DNA of 39,624 nucleotides. Origin: an uncultured Chlamydiae bacterium. Its GTDB lineage: Bacteria > Chlamydiota > Chlamydiia > Chlamydiales > Rhabdochlamydiaceae. The notes beneath the pieces are model-generated. The model searched no databases. It had not been told where the DNA came from and was given only the letters and a program-made list of their open reading frames with translations. The stretch covers positions 1-39,624 of the forward strand of contig CAMFIG010000021.1 of assembly GCA_945952445.1 (NCBI GenBank), read 5' to 3'. Below are positions 22,440 to 30,503 of the stretch, one piece after another. Position 1 is the first letter of the stretch. Each line of letters begins with the position of its first letter. The position numbers were made by a program, and so were the translations under genes.

Positions 22440-24560
22440 ATGCATGATCCCCTTAGTGAACAGTCTTCTTTTCGACGCGCGTGGCGTGATTGGATGGGTC
22501 AAGCTTTCATAGGATGGAGAATCCTGCTTGGTCTTATCTTTGTCGCAATGCTCACCTTTTTTCTCCATTTCCGAGAAATCAAAGTGGAGGTTCTCGAGAT
22601 AAATTCGATTGCTCAGCAATATGTAATAGCCCAGGTGCCATTTGATTTTCCGGATGATGAATTGACGCTAGTGTTGCGCCAGCAGGCAAGCCGGGATGTC
22701 GGGAGTGTTTACCAATTTGACAGCAAGCAGATTCATCAGATGGTCAATGCTTTTGAAGAACATCTTATTCGAGATCCTTCCTGGAGAAAAACACTGCCAA
22801 AATCCACATTCGAAGAAGTCTATGAGGCTGTCGAGTCTTTAGAAGAGTACATGTTGGAAACTCGCTTTGCAGATAGTCGCACTCTGCAAAAGATGCATGA
22901 GATGGCATATTCTTCAGATAATTTTTATGAGGTTTCTTCTGAAAAGAATAGAGAGTTGATAGATGCTTCTTATTGGAATCATCTCGAAGAAGTAGCTCTT
23001 CCGCCTTCTCGTTATCCCAAAGACTTAGCAAATACAATCTTACTATTTTTTTCTAGACAACATTGGTCTTTACAACAAGACATAGGCCTTGAAAGAAGAC
23101 TCAAGCAGTATGCACAGGATTCAGTGCCTCAGCAGTATACGCAAGTGCTAGCTGGAAGCCATATTATCGATCCTGGCGAAAAAGTAACTTTAAAGCACGT
23201 TATGATGCTGCAAGCCATGAAAAATGCTTTAGGAAATTCACGCAATCTATGGAGTTATCCCTCTATGATTGGCAGTGTTCTTTTAAGTCTTATGATTGCT
23301 CTTTTGACAGCAGTCTATTTAAAGATTTATCATGCAGAACTATTTCGTTCTTTTCGCAAACTTACTTTATTGGCTGTAATTGCCATCTTGACTTTATTGC
23401 TAGCAAAAGCGACGGAATTTATTTTGCTTTATAAGGGCCATAATCTGATTGAAGTGGTGCGGTTTCCTCTTGTTGTCCCTTTTGCCTCTCTATTACTCTG
23501 CGTTTTATTAGGGGCAAGGATCGCTTTATTTAGTTCGATTTTTCTTTCTGTAATCATCAGCGTTGGGCTCACATTTGAGTATGATCGGTTTTTGATATTA
23601 AATTTGATTGCTTCGATGTGCACGATTATGTTTGCGCGTTCTTTGCATAAGAGGAAAGAGGTCTTTGAAGTATGTGGAAAAGTCTTTCTTGCTTGTATGC
23701 CTGTCCTCTTCTCATTCAATCTTGTCAGTAATACTTTTGTGAATGTAGACCTTTTAGCGGATGTGATGTGCACTTTTGGATTTATGACGGTGACTGCCAT
23801 TTTAGTTGTTGGGCTCCTTCCTTTGTTTGAAACGACTTTCAAGGTGGTTACGGACATGACTTTAATGGAGTATATGGATCCCAACAATGAATTGCTTCGT
23901 AGGTTGAGTTTGGAGGCTCCGGGAACCTATCAACATTGCTTGGTGGTGGGAACCCTCGCTGAGGCTGCGGCGCGGGCTATTGGGGCAAATGACCTATTTT
24001 GTCGGGTGGCTACTCTTTATCACGACATTGGAAAGTTATTCAATCCTCATTATTTTACAGAAAATCAATTAGGGGGATTCAATATCCATCAGCTTTTGAC
24101 TCCTTTAGAATCGACGCATGTCATTATTTCTCATGTGTCGGAAGGTGAGGCTTTGGCAAAAAAATATCATTTGCCGCAGAGCTTTATTGATGTGATCCGT
24201 GAGCACCATGGGACGACTCTTGTCTACTATTTTTATTGCAAACAGATAGAACAGATGGAAGGAGATGCTAGCAAGGTGAATGAAAAATTGTTTCGCTATC
24301 CCGGTCCCAAGCCTCATACAAAAGAATCTGCTTTGATTATGATTGCAGATACGGTAGAAGCTACATCTCGCTCTTTGGATGAGGTTACAGAAGAAATCTT
24401 GCAAGATATGGTGGATAAGCTCGTGTCTGAGAAGGCAGAAGAGGGGCAGTTTGATGAGTGTCAGCTCACGTTTGAGGAGCTTGGAACAGTAAAAAAAGCG
24501 ATTGTCAGAGCCCTTTTAGTAACAAGGCATCTGCGAGTTAAATACCCATCCAGAGTCTAG
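22440..24560 (+). CDS. 7TM-HD family c-di-AMP phosphodiesterase (PgpH-like)
   Basis: This 706-residue membrane protein has one N-terminal helix (about 25-42), a large extracytoplasmic domain to about residue 270 (7TMR-HDED type), seven membrane helices (about 275-470), and a cytoplasmic HD domain. The HD residues are clear: H in YQHCLVVG, HD in VATLYHDIGKLFNPHYF, H in ISHVSEGEALAKKYHLP and REHHGT, and D in MIADTVEATSR. Characterised relatives (PgpH of Listeria) cut c-di-AMP. Chlamydiae are known to make c-di-AMP through a DacA cyclase, so this is the likely breakdown partner. It stands alone, 245 bases after dnaX on the other strand; that gap has only weak promoter-like A/T tracts (TAAAAT near 22397). 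Confidence 0.88.
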   Translation: MHDPLSEQSSFRRAWRDWMGQAFIGWRILLGLIFVAMLTFFLHFREIKVEVLEINSIAQQYVIAQVPFDFPDDELTLVLRQQASRDVGSVYQFDSKQIHQMVNAFEEHLIRDPSWRKTLPKSTFEEVYEAVESLEEYMLETRFADSRTLQKMHEMAYSSDNFYEVSSEKNRELIDASYWNHLEEVALPPSRYPKDLANTILLFFSRQHWSLQQDIGLERRLKQYAQDSVPQQYTQVLAGSHIIDPGEKVTLKHVMMLQAMKNALGNSRNLWSYPSMIGSVLLSLMIALLTAVYLKIYHAELFRSFRKLTLLAVIAILTLLLAKATEFILLYKGHNLIEVVRFPLVVPFASLLLCVLLGARIALFSSIFLSVIISVGLTFEYDRFLILNLIASMCTIMFARSLHKRKEVFEVCGKVFLACMPVLFSFNLVSNTFVNVDLLADVMCTFGFMTVTAILVVGLLPLFETTFKVVTDMTLMEYMDPNNELLRRLSLEAPGTYQHCLVVGTLAEAAARAIGANDLFCRVATLYHDIGKLFNPHYFTENQLGGFNIHQLLTPLESTHVIISHVSEGEALAKKYHLPQSFIDVIREHHGTTLVYYFYCKQIEQMEGDASKVNEKLFRYPGPKPHTKESALIMIADTVEATSRSLDEVTEEILQDMVDKLVSEKAEEGQFDECQLTFEELGTVKKAIVRALLVTRHLRVKYPSRV

Positions 24561-24637
24561 TTTTATTTTGAGTTGAGATTATCTTTTATTTTGTCTAAAT
24601 TCATTTGCCTAAATTTCAATTTTTAGGACAAATTAAT

Positions 24638-25939
24638 ATGGCTCTTTCTCCAACTCGATGGCATTCAGTAGTATCTATGCCTTTGCAACAACAAACCTCG
24701 ACAGCTGTTCCAAAAAGAAAAGATAGTCTATCGGAAGACCCTGACGATGAACCGCTTCCAAAGACTCCTCCGAAAAAACAACGTCTTTGGGAAGCTTCTA
24801 CAGGAATTTCTCCTGAGATGAAAAAACTCGGGATTCGATCTGCTCCTGTTGCTTCTGCAAGAAACCTGTTTGGAGCTCCTAGTGAGCCTATAGAAGTACA
24901 AGAATGCAAAAAGCTTATAGCGGAGTTGAAATCGTTGTTGGTTGAAGAGGTCAGCAAGGATAATCTACTGGCAAAATTAGACACTTTGGATACGAGTGTT
25001 TTTCAGTATAGGAAAGTCGGACAAAGATACCTGTTAGATATTTTTAATGCAGATGCATTTTTTTTATATAGCGAGCTGGAAGAAAAAATATCGGTTTTCC
25101 CGGATTCTCATAGCAGGTCCCGGGCTTTAAGAGTTCTAGACGGGGTTATAAAACAGGCGCTTACCTACGCTCAGCCTCAGCAGAGGGAAAATCTTTTCAA
25201 CGCTTTGATGACAGATCCGTCCGTACAAACAGGTAGGTATAAGAAGCTGCAGGAGTTATGTTATCAGCGTTACTTTATGGACACAGAAGGAGATGCGGTT
25301 GAAACTACAGTGGCATCAGAAGAGGCTCTACTAACAAAAGTCATCGTGAAGATTAATGAAGACTTGCTTCTGCCTTCTGTGGATAGAGACCTGTTGCATA
25401 AGGTACATGCATTTGCTTTAGAGCATCTTGCATCCATTCAGGCTGGAAGGTCAATGCCGGTACAAAGATTTTTCCATGCGACAAGAACTTCTGAAGCGGT
25501 TGTTTCCATCCTTGAAAGCGGAATCAGAGTGGAGCACCAAGCTGCCTATGAAGGTGCTTTTGTATCTACGAACCCAGAGTTGCAGTTCGGATCCTGGGGA
25601 GTGACAGTATCTTTAGCGCATTTAGCTTCTGACCAGCCAACTCTTACACGGGTTGAAAGAAGACCGGAACAGGATGGTGGTGCGATATGGATCGGATCTG
25701 GCAAACCTTTAAAGCCGTTGCGAGATTATGTATTCCACGGAACAGTATCGGACGCAGAAATGTGCGAGATGAGATCTCGTTTAAGTGAGAGTCGTTTGGA
25801 GGATACAAAAGTTTTGGATGCAAAGGTTCTAGATCTATTTATGCAATATGTAAGAAAAGAACGCTTTATTATTCCTTCTCCTCCTCGCACGTTACCGGTG
25901 GATCTTCGCCGCTTCCATCGAGAAAGTGAAAGTCCATAA
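24638..25939 (+). CDS. Putative effector: nuclear-localisation-like N-terminus, possible ADP-ribosyltransferase-like C-terminus
   Basis: The 433-residue protein is not a recognised family. Residues 1-75 are polar, Pro/Ser-rich and disordered-looking, with PKRKD near 26-30 and PPKKQRL near 44-50, separated by an acidic stretch; together they match a bipartite or monopartite nuclear localisation signal. Residues about 85-265 are helical. The C-terminal part reads RFFHATRTSEAVVSILESGI (His280), then EGAFVSTNPELQFGSWGV (about 305-322), a GAIWIGSG strand and PLRDYVFHGTVSDAEM. An [F/Y]-H-x-T-x...IL-x-x-G-[I/L] start followed by a G-x-[F/Y]-x-S strand is the pattern of ADP-ribosyltransferase-like folds (H-Y-E class), but the third catalytic residue is not certain. 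No Sec signal is present. AGGA lies nine bases before the ATG. Secretion into a host and catalysis are inference. Confidence 0.6.
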   Translation: MALSPTRWHSVVSMPLQQQTSTAVPKRKDSLSEDPDDEPLPKTPPKKQRLWEASTGISPEMKKLGIRSAPVASARNLFGAPSEPIEVQECKKLIAELKSLLVEEVSKDNLLAKLDTLDTSVFQYRKVGQRYLLDIFNADAFFLYSELEEKISVFPDSHSRSRALRVLDGVIKQALTYAQPQQRENLFNALMTDPSVQTGRYKKLQELCYQRYFMDTEGDAVETTVASEEALLTKVIVKINEDLLLPSVDRDLLHKVHAFALEHLASIQAGRSMPVQRFFHATRTSEAVVSILESGIRVEHQAAYEGAFVSTNPELQFGSWGVTVSLAHLASDQPTLTRVERRPEQDGGAIWIGSGKPLKPLRDYVFHGTVSDAEMCEMRSRLSESRLEDTKVLDAKVLDLFMQYVRKERFIIPSPPRTLPVDLRRFHRESESP

Positions 25940-25951
25940 GATAGTATTTTT

Positions 25952-26749
25952 TTAGAAAGAAGAAAATGTCCTTGGGTGATAGCGCAGAGCAAGAGCTCTG
26001 CGTAGATAGCGCGTAATGAGAAAAGAGGGCAGTATCTTTGCAATCCTGCAGAGAATACGGTATCGCCAGTCAATCACCATATGGGGCTTTTGCTTTTGGA
26101 TTTGCTTCCATAATAGAGCTGCAGCTTTCTCTGCAGTCATTGTGAGACAGTCTTTTTCGTTAATTTTTCTTTTTGCAGCTTTTGTTCGAAAGGGGGTTTC
26201 GATTTGACCGGGACAAGCTACTAAGACCTGAATCCCATAAGGAAGCAGTTCTTGTCTCAAGCTAAGCGAGAAGTGGCGTACATAGGCTTTTGAGGCGGCA
26301 TATATAGCAAATGTAGGGTAGGTAAATAGGGCGGCTGCCGATGCAATGTTTAGAATAGTTCCTTTTTTCTTGTTCTGTACAAGAGCCCTCGCAGCTTCAA
26401 TTGTAATCTGAGAAAGAGAAAGAGCATTTACCTCAAGGATTTCCATCTGTTCTTCTAAAGAATAGGTAAGCACATCTCCATAGAGTCCGAGTCCTGCATT
26501 GTTAATCACCAAATCGGGTGTTTTAGAGTGGATGGATGCGATCAAAGAAGCAATGTCTTCTTTTTTCCTTAAGTCTGCAGACAAGCTAATGACAGGTACT
26601 AGAGCAGAGAGTTCTTCATGGAGAGATTCTAAAGCTTTGGAGTCTCTCGCTGTTAGAAAGAGAGGGATCTTCTGTTTGGCAAGGAAAAAGCAAAGAGCTC
26701 TTCCTAGGCCCGAAGTAGCTCCTGAGATATAAGCGAGCTCATAGTTCAT
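25952..26749 (-). CDS. Short-chain dehydrogenase/reductase
   Basis: The 265-residue protein is a classical SDR: the cofactor motif ISGATSGLGRAL at the N-terminus, DLVINNAGLG near residue 80-90, the catalytic Ser in ILNIASAAA, and Y-x3-K in IYAASKAYVRHFSLSLRQEL. PGQIETPF follows as in NADP-dependent ketoreductases of the DltE/YqjQ type. The substrate is unknown. The C-terminus after about 220 is basic with RYRILCRIAKILPSFLITRY, which could be a membrane-anchoring helix. It overlaps the phosphohexomutase gene by four bases (ATGA), so they are cotranscribed. It converges on the effector-like gene with only 12 bases between stops. Confidence 0.88.
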   Translation of the reverse strand: MNYELAYISGATSGLGRALCFFLAKQKIPLFLTARDSKALESLHEELSALVPVISLSADLRKKEDIASLIASIHSKTPDLVINNAGLGLYGDVLTYSLEEQMEILEVNALSLSQITIEAARALVQNKKKGTILNIASAAALFTYPTFAIYAASKAYVRHFSLSLRQELLPYGIQVLVACPGQIETPFRTKAAKRKINEKDCLTMTAEKAAALLWKQIQKQKPHMVIDWRYRILCRIAKILPSFLITRYLRRALALRYHPRTFSSF

Positions 26750-28479
26750 GGTGTGTGGAAAAGAGATCGGAGAGCTTGGAGGAGGGTTTCTAGAGAAAGA
26801 TCGGCTTGTCGGATTCCTTCTTCTATTGTCACAAAATCCTTTTGGCGCACTCCTGCATAGATTTTTAACTTAGGTTCTGTTCCAGAAGGACGGATTACGA
26901 GTTTGCTGTCATTTGCCAGTCGAAACAATAAGACATTGGACTTAGGCAGAAAAAGGGGTGTTTGGGTGCCTAAAAGGAGATCTTTTTTTAGAAGCTGCTG
27001 ATAGTCTTCTATGCTTGTTATCGGTTGGCCGCAGATCTCTTTCGGTGGAGAGTTGCGAAGAGACTCCATCCAAGATTGCATTGTTTCCATTCCCTCTTTT
27101 CCAGACGTGAATTCCAAAGAGTCTTGTTTTTCTCGAAAGATGCCATATTTCTGATAGGTGGCATAGAGAAAATCTATGAGAGTCTTACTCTGCTTTTTGC
27201 AGTAAAGAGCCATTTCTGCAAGAAGGCAAGAGGAGATGATTGCATCTTTATCTCGGGCGTGAGTTCCCATCAAGTACCCATAAGACTCTTCGGCTCCAAA
27301 TACAAAGGAATAAGAAGATTGTTGTTCCCAATCGTGGATTTTTTCTCCGATGTACTTAAAGCCGGTTAAGACTTTTTCGCAATGGACGCCAAAGTGTTCG
27401 CAGATTGTTGGGATTAAATCGGAAGATACAATGGTTGTAACAAAAGCGGGTTTTGGGGGCATCTTGTCTTTAAGAATTGTGCAGAGGTATTCAACGCAGA
27501 GAGAGGCTGTTTCGTTGCCGTTGAGGGGGATAGGTTTGTTGTGATGCATAGCTACAATCGCTAGGCGGTCTGCATCGGGATCTGTAGCTAATAAAATGTC
27601 TGATTGGGAGTTTTCTAATAGCTGTATGCCGAGGCTTAAGGCTTCTCTATATTCAGGATTGGGATAGTGAACTGTCGGAAAGTCTCCATCGGGGATGACC
27701 TGCTTTTCGACTGGAAGAAGAGAAGTGAATCCCCAGTCTGCTAGGGCTTTTGGAACGATAGTGATTCCTGTGCCATGCAAGCTGGTATATACGATCTTAA
27801 GGTCCTTTCCTTCTTTTTGGGCAAGATTGGGGAAGTGCTGCAAGGGAGCGATCGCTTCTAAATAGGCGAGGTCTAAGGAGGTGTCGACGATTTCACAAGA
27901 AGCTTTCGGCTCTTTTGGAATCTGCTGAAAGTGAGCCGTGGATTCGATCTCTTGCATGATCCCTGTATCGTGAGGGTGGACTACTTGGGCTCCATCTTGC
28001 CAATACACTTTATAGCCATTGTATTCTTTGGGGTTGTGGGAAGCTGTGATCATAATGGCTGCTTGGCAATGATGGTATCGGCATGCAAAAGAAACGTAGG
28101 GAGTTGGTCTGATCTCTTTGAGTAGAAAGACGTGGATTCCATTCGCTGTCAATACTGAAGCTGCTTCTTGGGCAAACTCATGAGAGTGATGCCGAGAATC
28201 GAATCCGATGAGTACAGAAATCGAGATCTTCGGAAATTGTTTTTTAAGATAAGAGGCAAGTCCTTGTGTGGCTCTTCTGACGGTATAGATATTCATGCGG
28301 TTTGGGCCGACACCCATAAGGCCTCTCAGCCCACCAGTTCCAAATGAAAGATCTGTATAAAAAGCATCTGCCAATGCTTGGAGGTTGGATGCTTGTAGTC
28401 TATGGATTTCTTCTTTTGTCTTTTGATCAAAAGGTCCTTCAAGCCAAGATTGTATGCGTTGTTGAATGGATGGATCCAT
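26746..28479 (-). CDS. Phosphoglucomutase/phosphomannomutase
   Basis: A 577-residue alpha-D-phosphohexomutase, the longer type (close to PgcA/PGM2-like proteins). All four active-site regions are present: the phosphoserine loop MITASHNPKEYNGYK, the metal loop ATDPDADRLAI, the sugar loop FGAEESYGYL and the phosphate-binding loop RPSGTEPKLKIY. The N-terminal motif LSFGTGGLRGLMG is typical of this branch. It interconverts glucose-1- and 6-phosphate (or the mannose pair) for glycogen and cell-envelope sugars. It lies upstream of the SDR gene in a four-gene minus-strand run. Confidence 0.93.
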   Translation of the reverse strand: MDPSIQQRIQSWLEGPFDQKTKEEIHRLQASNLQALADAFYTDLSFGTGGLRGLMGVGPNRMNIYTVRRATQGLASYLKKQFPKISISVLIGFDSRHHSHEFAQEAASVLTANGIHVFLLKEIRPTPYVSFACRYHHCQAAIMITASHNPKEYNGYKVYWQDGAQVVHPHDTGIMQEIESTAHFQQIPKEPKASCEIVDTSLDLAYLEAIAPLQHFPNLAQKEGKDLKIVYTSLHGTGITIVPKALADWGFTSLLPVEKQVIPDGDFPTVHYPNPEYREALSLGIQLLENSQSDILLATDPDADRLAIVAMHHNKPIPLNGNETASLCVEYLCTILKDKMPPKPAFVTTIVSSDLIPTICEHFGVHCEKVLTGFKYIGEKIHDWEQQSSYSFVFGAEESYGYLMGTHARDKDAIISSCLLAEMALYCKKQSKTLIDFLYATYQKYGIFREKQDSLEFTSGKEGMETMQSWMESLRNSPPKEICGQPITSIEDYQQLLKKDLLLGTQTPLFLPKSNVLLFRLANDSKLVIRPSGTEPKLKIYAGVRQKDFVTIEEGIRQADLSLETLLQALRSLFHTP

Positions 28480-28533
28480 AAGACTACCCTTTAGATTAAG
28501 CGTGATACGCTTTTCATAGCAGAAGAAGAGATT

Positions 28534-28944
28534 CTAAGAAAGGTGTTTTTGGATCTCTTCTAGAGGGACAATTTCGGTGTCTTGCTGACTTATGCCTTCA
28601 CAACGATGGGCTGCTTCTTGCCAGGCCTCGGGGGAGGTGAGGTGTTCGGGCCACCAAGGGAAAGTTTTGCATTGTTTGGGGCGGACTGGGTATATCGTGC
28701 AGTGCTTTCCTTGCAAAAATACACAATCGTAGTTTTTAGGATGCTCTAACAAGGCGAGATAGTGACCAACCCTGCGGGTGTATTTACGAACAAATTCTTC
28801 TTCTGAAATTCCAAGGTAGGAGGAGATCTGTGCAATTTCTGCAGAGTTGACCCAGACGTATCCTGGACTTCCTGTGCAGCATTGTCCGCATTCGGTGCAT
28901 TTAAAAGGGAGCCCTTGCTGATACCAAACATTTTCTTCTGACAT
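28534..28944 (-). CDS. YkgJ-family cysteine cluster protein
   Basis: The 136-residue protein has the complete Cys signature of the YkgJ (CxxCxxCC) family: FKCTECGQCCTG near residues 15-24, then YDCVFLQGKHCTIYPVRPKQCKTFPWW near 73-99 (in part), and a later Cys in HRCEG. The eight cysteines could bind a metal or an Fe-S cluster; the enzymatic role is not established, and some members act on other proteins post-translationally. The gene starts five bases after the metallophosphoesterase stop and ends 54 bases before the phosphohexomutase gene. Confidence 0.88.
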   Translation of the reverse strand: MSEENVWYQQGLPFKCTECGQCCTGSPGYVWVNSAEIAQISSYLGISEEEFVRKYTRRVGHYLALLEHPKNYDCVFLQGKHCTIYPVRPKQCKTFPWWPEHLTSPEAWQEAAHRCEGISQQDTEIVPLEEIQKHLS

Positions 28945-28948
28945 CGGA

Positions 28949-29815
28949 TTACCAAGTAAAGTGGGTGAGAGAAGCGGAGGTCCAGCTTTGGTTTTTCCAT
29001 TGGAATGCTTGGACGAGGCAAGCTTGATCTCGGCATTCCAATAAATTCCAGCTGCCCCGCGTTTTATGGGTGACCGATCCGCTGTCTAAGATGATTGGAA
29101 GCTGAGCATTGCGCAAATCTGCGATACAGTGGCGATGTGTATGTCCATGTAGATACAATTTTATTTTAGGATGTCGTTTCATGAGAGCTTTTAAAGCATC
29201 GTCTCTTTGAAGATGACGGGATTCGTGTTCTTGCGTAAAAATGGGGAAGTGATTTGCTATAATTACATAGGCATCTTCGGGAAGCTGAGAGAGCGCTTTT
29301 TCTAGCTGCAGCTCAATCTGCTCTGAAAAATTCCCGTGGCAGGAAAAAAGAGAAGTTGGCAATGCAGTATCCATTCCAATGAACCACCAGGCTCCGTCTA
29401 GATGCTTGACAAAGATCCGATTTTTTTTCAGTGAAAATCCTGGCAGGGAAAGAGGCTGCTGAAAAAACTGGTAGAACACTTCATTTTTGTAAGCAGATTT
29501 TGTGTAGTGGTCATGGTTGCCTGGTAAAACAATGACTTCAAGTGCTGCGGAACGTAGCTTATCGATAAAATTGGAAGCTTGGAGAAATTCTTTTTCTAAA
29601 GAAGTGCAGCTAAGGTCTCCTGAGATGACAACGCCATGAACCTGTTCCGATAAGAGTTTTTCGATAAGAGCATCGAGCAACACTTCGGGATTGAATTCTC
29701 TTTTTCTTCGGAGAATCAAGTTCCAATTGCCTACCCATCTCTTGGAAAAAAATTGTAATGGATTCCAAGAAACTTGAGAAAAATGCAAATCTGAAATATG
29801 AGCTAATCGGAACAT
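28949..29815 (-). CDS. Metallophosphoesterase (UDP-diacylglucosamine/cpdA-like class undetermined)
   Basis: About 288 residues with all metallophosphoesterase motifs: LAHISDLHF at the start, VVISGDLSC, VIVLPGNHDHYTKS, IIANHFPIF, and the closing LYLHGHTHRH. The layout is that of the Icc/CpdA branch, which includes cyclic-nucleotide phosphodiesterases and chlamydial LpxG-type lipid A enzymes; which applies cannot be decided here. An in-frame TTG at 29824 extends the frame by three codons, but the ATG at 29813-29815 gives the usual family start. That ATG lies inside one arm of a perfect 14-bp inverted repeat. No Shine-Dalgarno is visible. It is followed closely by the YkgJ gene. Confidence 0.88.
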   Translation of the reverse strand: MFRLAHISDLHFSQVSWNPLQFFSKRWVGNWNLILRRKREFNPEVLLDALIEKLLSEQVHGVVISGDLSCTSLEKEFLQASNFIDKLRSAALEVIVLPGNHDHYTKSAYKNEVFYQFFQQPLSLPGFSLKKNRIFVKHLDGAWWFIGMDTALPTSLFSCHGNFSEQIELQLEKALSQLPEDAYVIIANHFPIFTQEHESRHLQRDDALKALMKRHPKIKLYLHGHTHRHCIADLRNAQLPIILDSGSVTHKTRGSWNLLECRDQACLVQAFQWKNQSWTSASLTHFTW

Positions 29816-29855
29816 AGTGTACAAAATAAAATTCTTACAAATTGTACACTATGTT
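29811..29855. promoter_or_regulatory. Perfect 14-bp inverted repeat over the start of the metallophosphoesterase gene
   Basis: AACATAGTGTACAA (29811-29824) and TTGTACACTATGTT (29842-29855) are exact reverse complements with a 17-base spacer. The gene-proximal arm contains the start codon. There is no T run after it on the minus strand, so it is not a normal terminator. It could be an operator for a dimeric regulator or an RNA hairpin that hides the start codon. Confidence 0.7.
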
Positions 29856-29877
29856 GGCCTTTCTGTGAACGAAAACT

Positions 29878-30261
29878 TTATGCTTTTCTTTTCGATAATT
29901 TTTTTGATAGTTTTTTACTGGAGTCTACAGTTTGTTTTTGAACGGTTTTCATCCAACGAAGTCCTTCAGAATGAGGGTTTGCTGGGGTAGATCCCACAAT
30001 TCCTTCTTTTGGAGAAGCTCGTTTTGCAACTTTCTTGCGGGATTTTGCCTTTTTTCTTGTCATGCTGCTAAGCATGCCTGTAAGAGATTCTTCCTGTTTT
30101 TGCGCCTTCTTTTTCGGAGAGGGGGAGAGTAGGCTCGATAGTTTAGGGAATACTCGAGCAATCAATGGTTTTTCCGTGGCTGCTTTTTTTAAACCTTTTT
30201 TTACTTCTTTTTCTATCCGTTTTGTTACACGGCGCGGTGCTGGTTGTTTTTTTTTATTCAT
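29878..30261 (-). CDS. Small Lys/Arg-rich (histone-like) protein
   Basis: A 127-residue, extremely basic, low-complexity protein: KRIEKEVKKGLKKAATEK, then SPSPKKKAQK, TRKKAKSRKKVAKRASPK, and a C-terminus SSKKLSKKLSKRKA. The composition resembles the chlamydial histone-like proteins that compact the chromosome in elementary bodies, but the central part (RVFPKLSSLLS, LTGMLSSMT, EGLRWMKTVQ) does not match the Hc1 or Hc2 repeats I remember. DNA or RNA binding is likely from charge alone. The ATG has an AGGG site upstream. It is the first gene of a minus-strand run, followed by the inverted repeat and the metallophosphoesterase. Confidence 0.6.
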   Translation of the reverse strand: MNKKKQPAPRRVTKRIEKEVKKGLKKAATEKPLIARVFPKLSSLLSPSPKKKAQKQEESLTGMLSSMTRKKAKSRKKVAKRASPKEGIVGSTPANPHSEGLRWMKTVQKQTVDSSKKLSKKLSKRKA

Positions 30262-30388
30262 AATAGCTACCCTGAGGTTATAAATACTTATGTAAACCTC
30301 ACACTAGAGATCTTCTATAATGTTTGCAATGCTTTTGTAAAAACATTATTTAAATCGTGATGAAGGTTCTTTTGCTTGGAAAGAAATC

Positions 30389-30433
30389 AAAAGGAGGATT
30401 ATCTTGAAAATTGCCAAGATTACTCATCTTTGA
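30389..30433 (+). other. Possible leader peptide upstream of SulP gene
   Basis: An excellent ribosome site (AAGGAGG at 30391-30397) is followed by TTG at 30404, which opens a nine-codon frame ending at TGA (30431-30433). A small A/T hairpin (AAGAT/ATCTT) spans its end and eight T follow. This could be a regulatory leader for the SulP gene, or a remnant; no other gene uses this site. The rest of the 240-base gap shows nothing clear. Confidence 0.3.
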
Positions 30434-30503
30434 TTTTTTTTAATCAAATGTATGTAATACGTCTTGAATATATCCATCGTAGCTTATCCGGGAGGTTTGT
30501 CTT

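Noticed and set aside
25983-26002. Perfect 8-bp hairpin (CGCAGAGC/GCTCTGCG) near the end of the SDR gene
   Set aside because: It lies inside coding sequence and has no T run on either strand.
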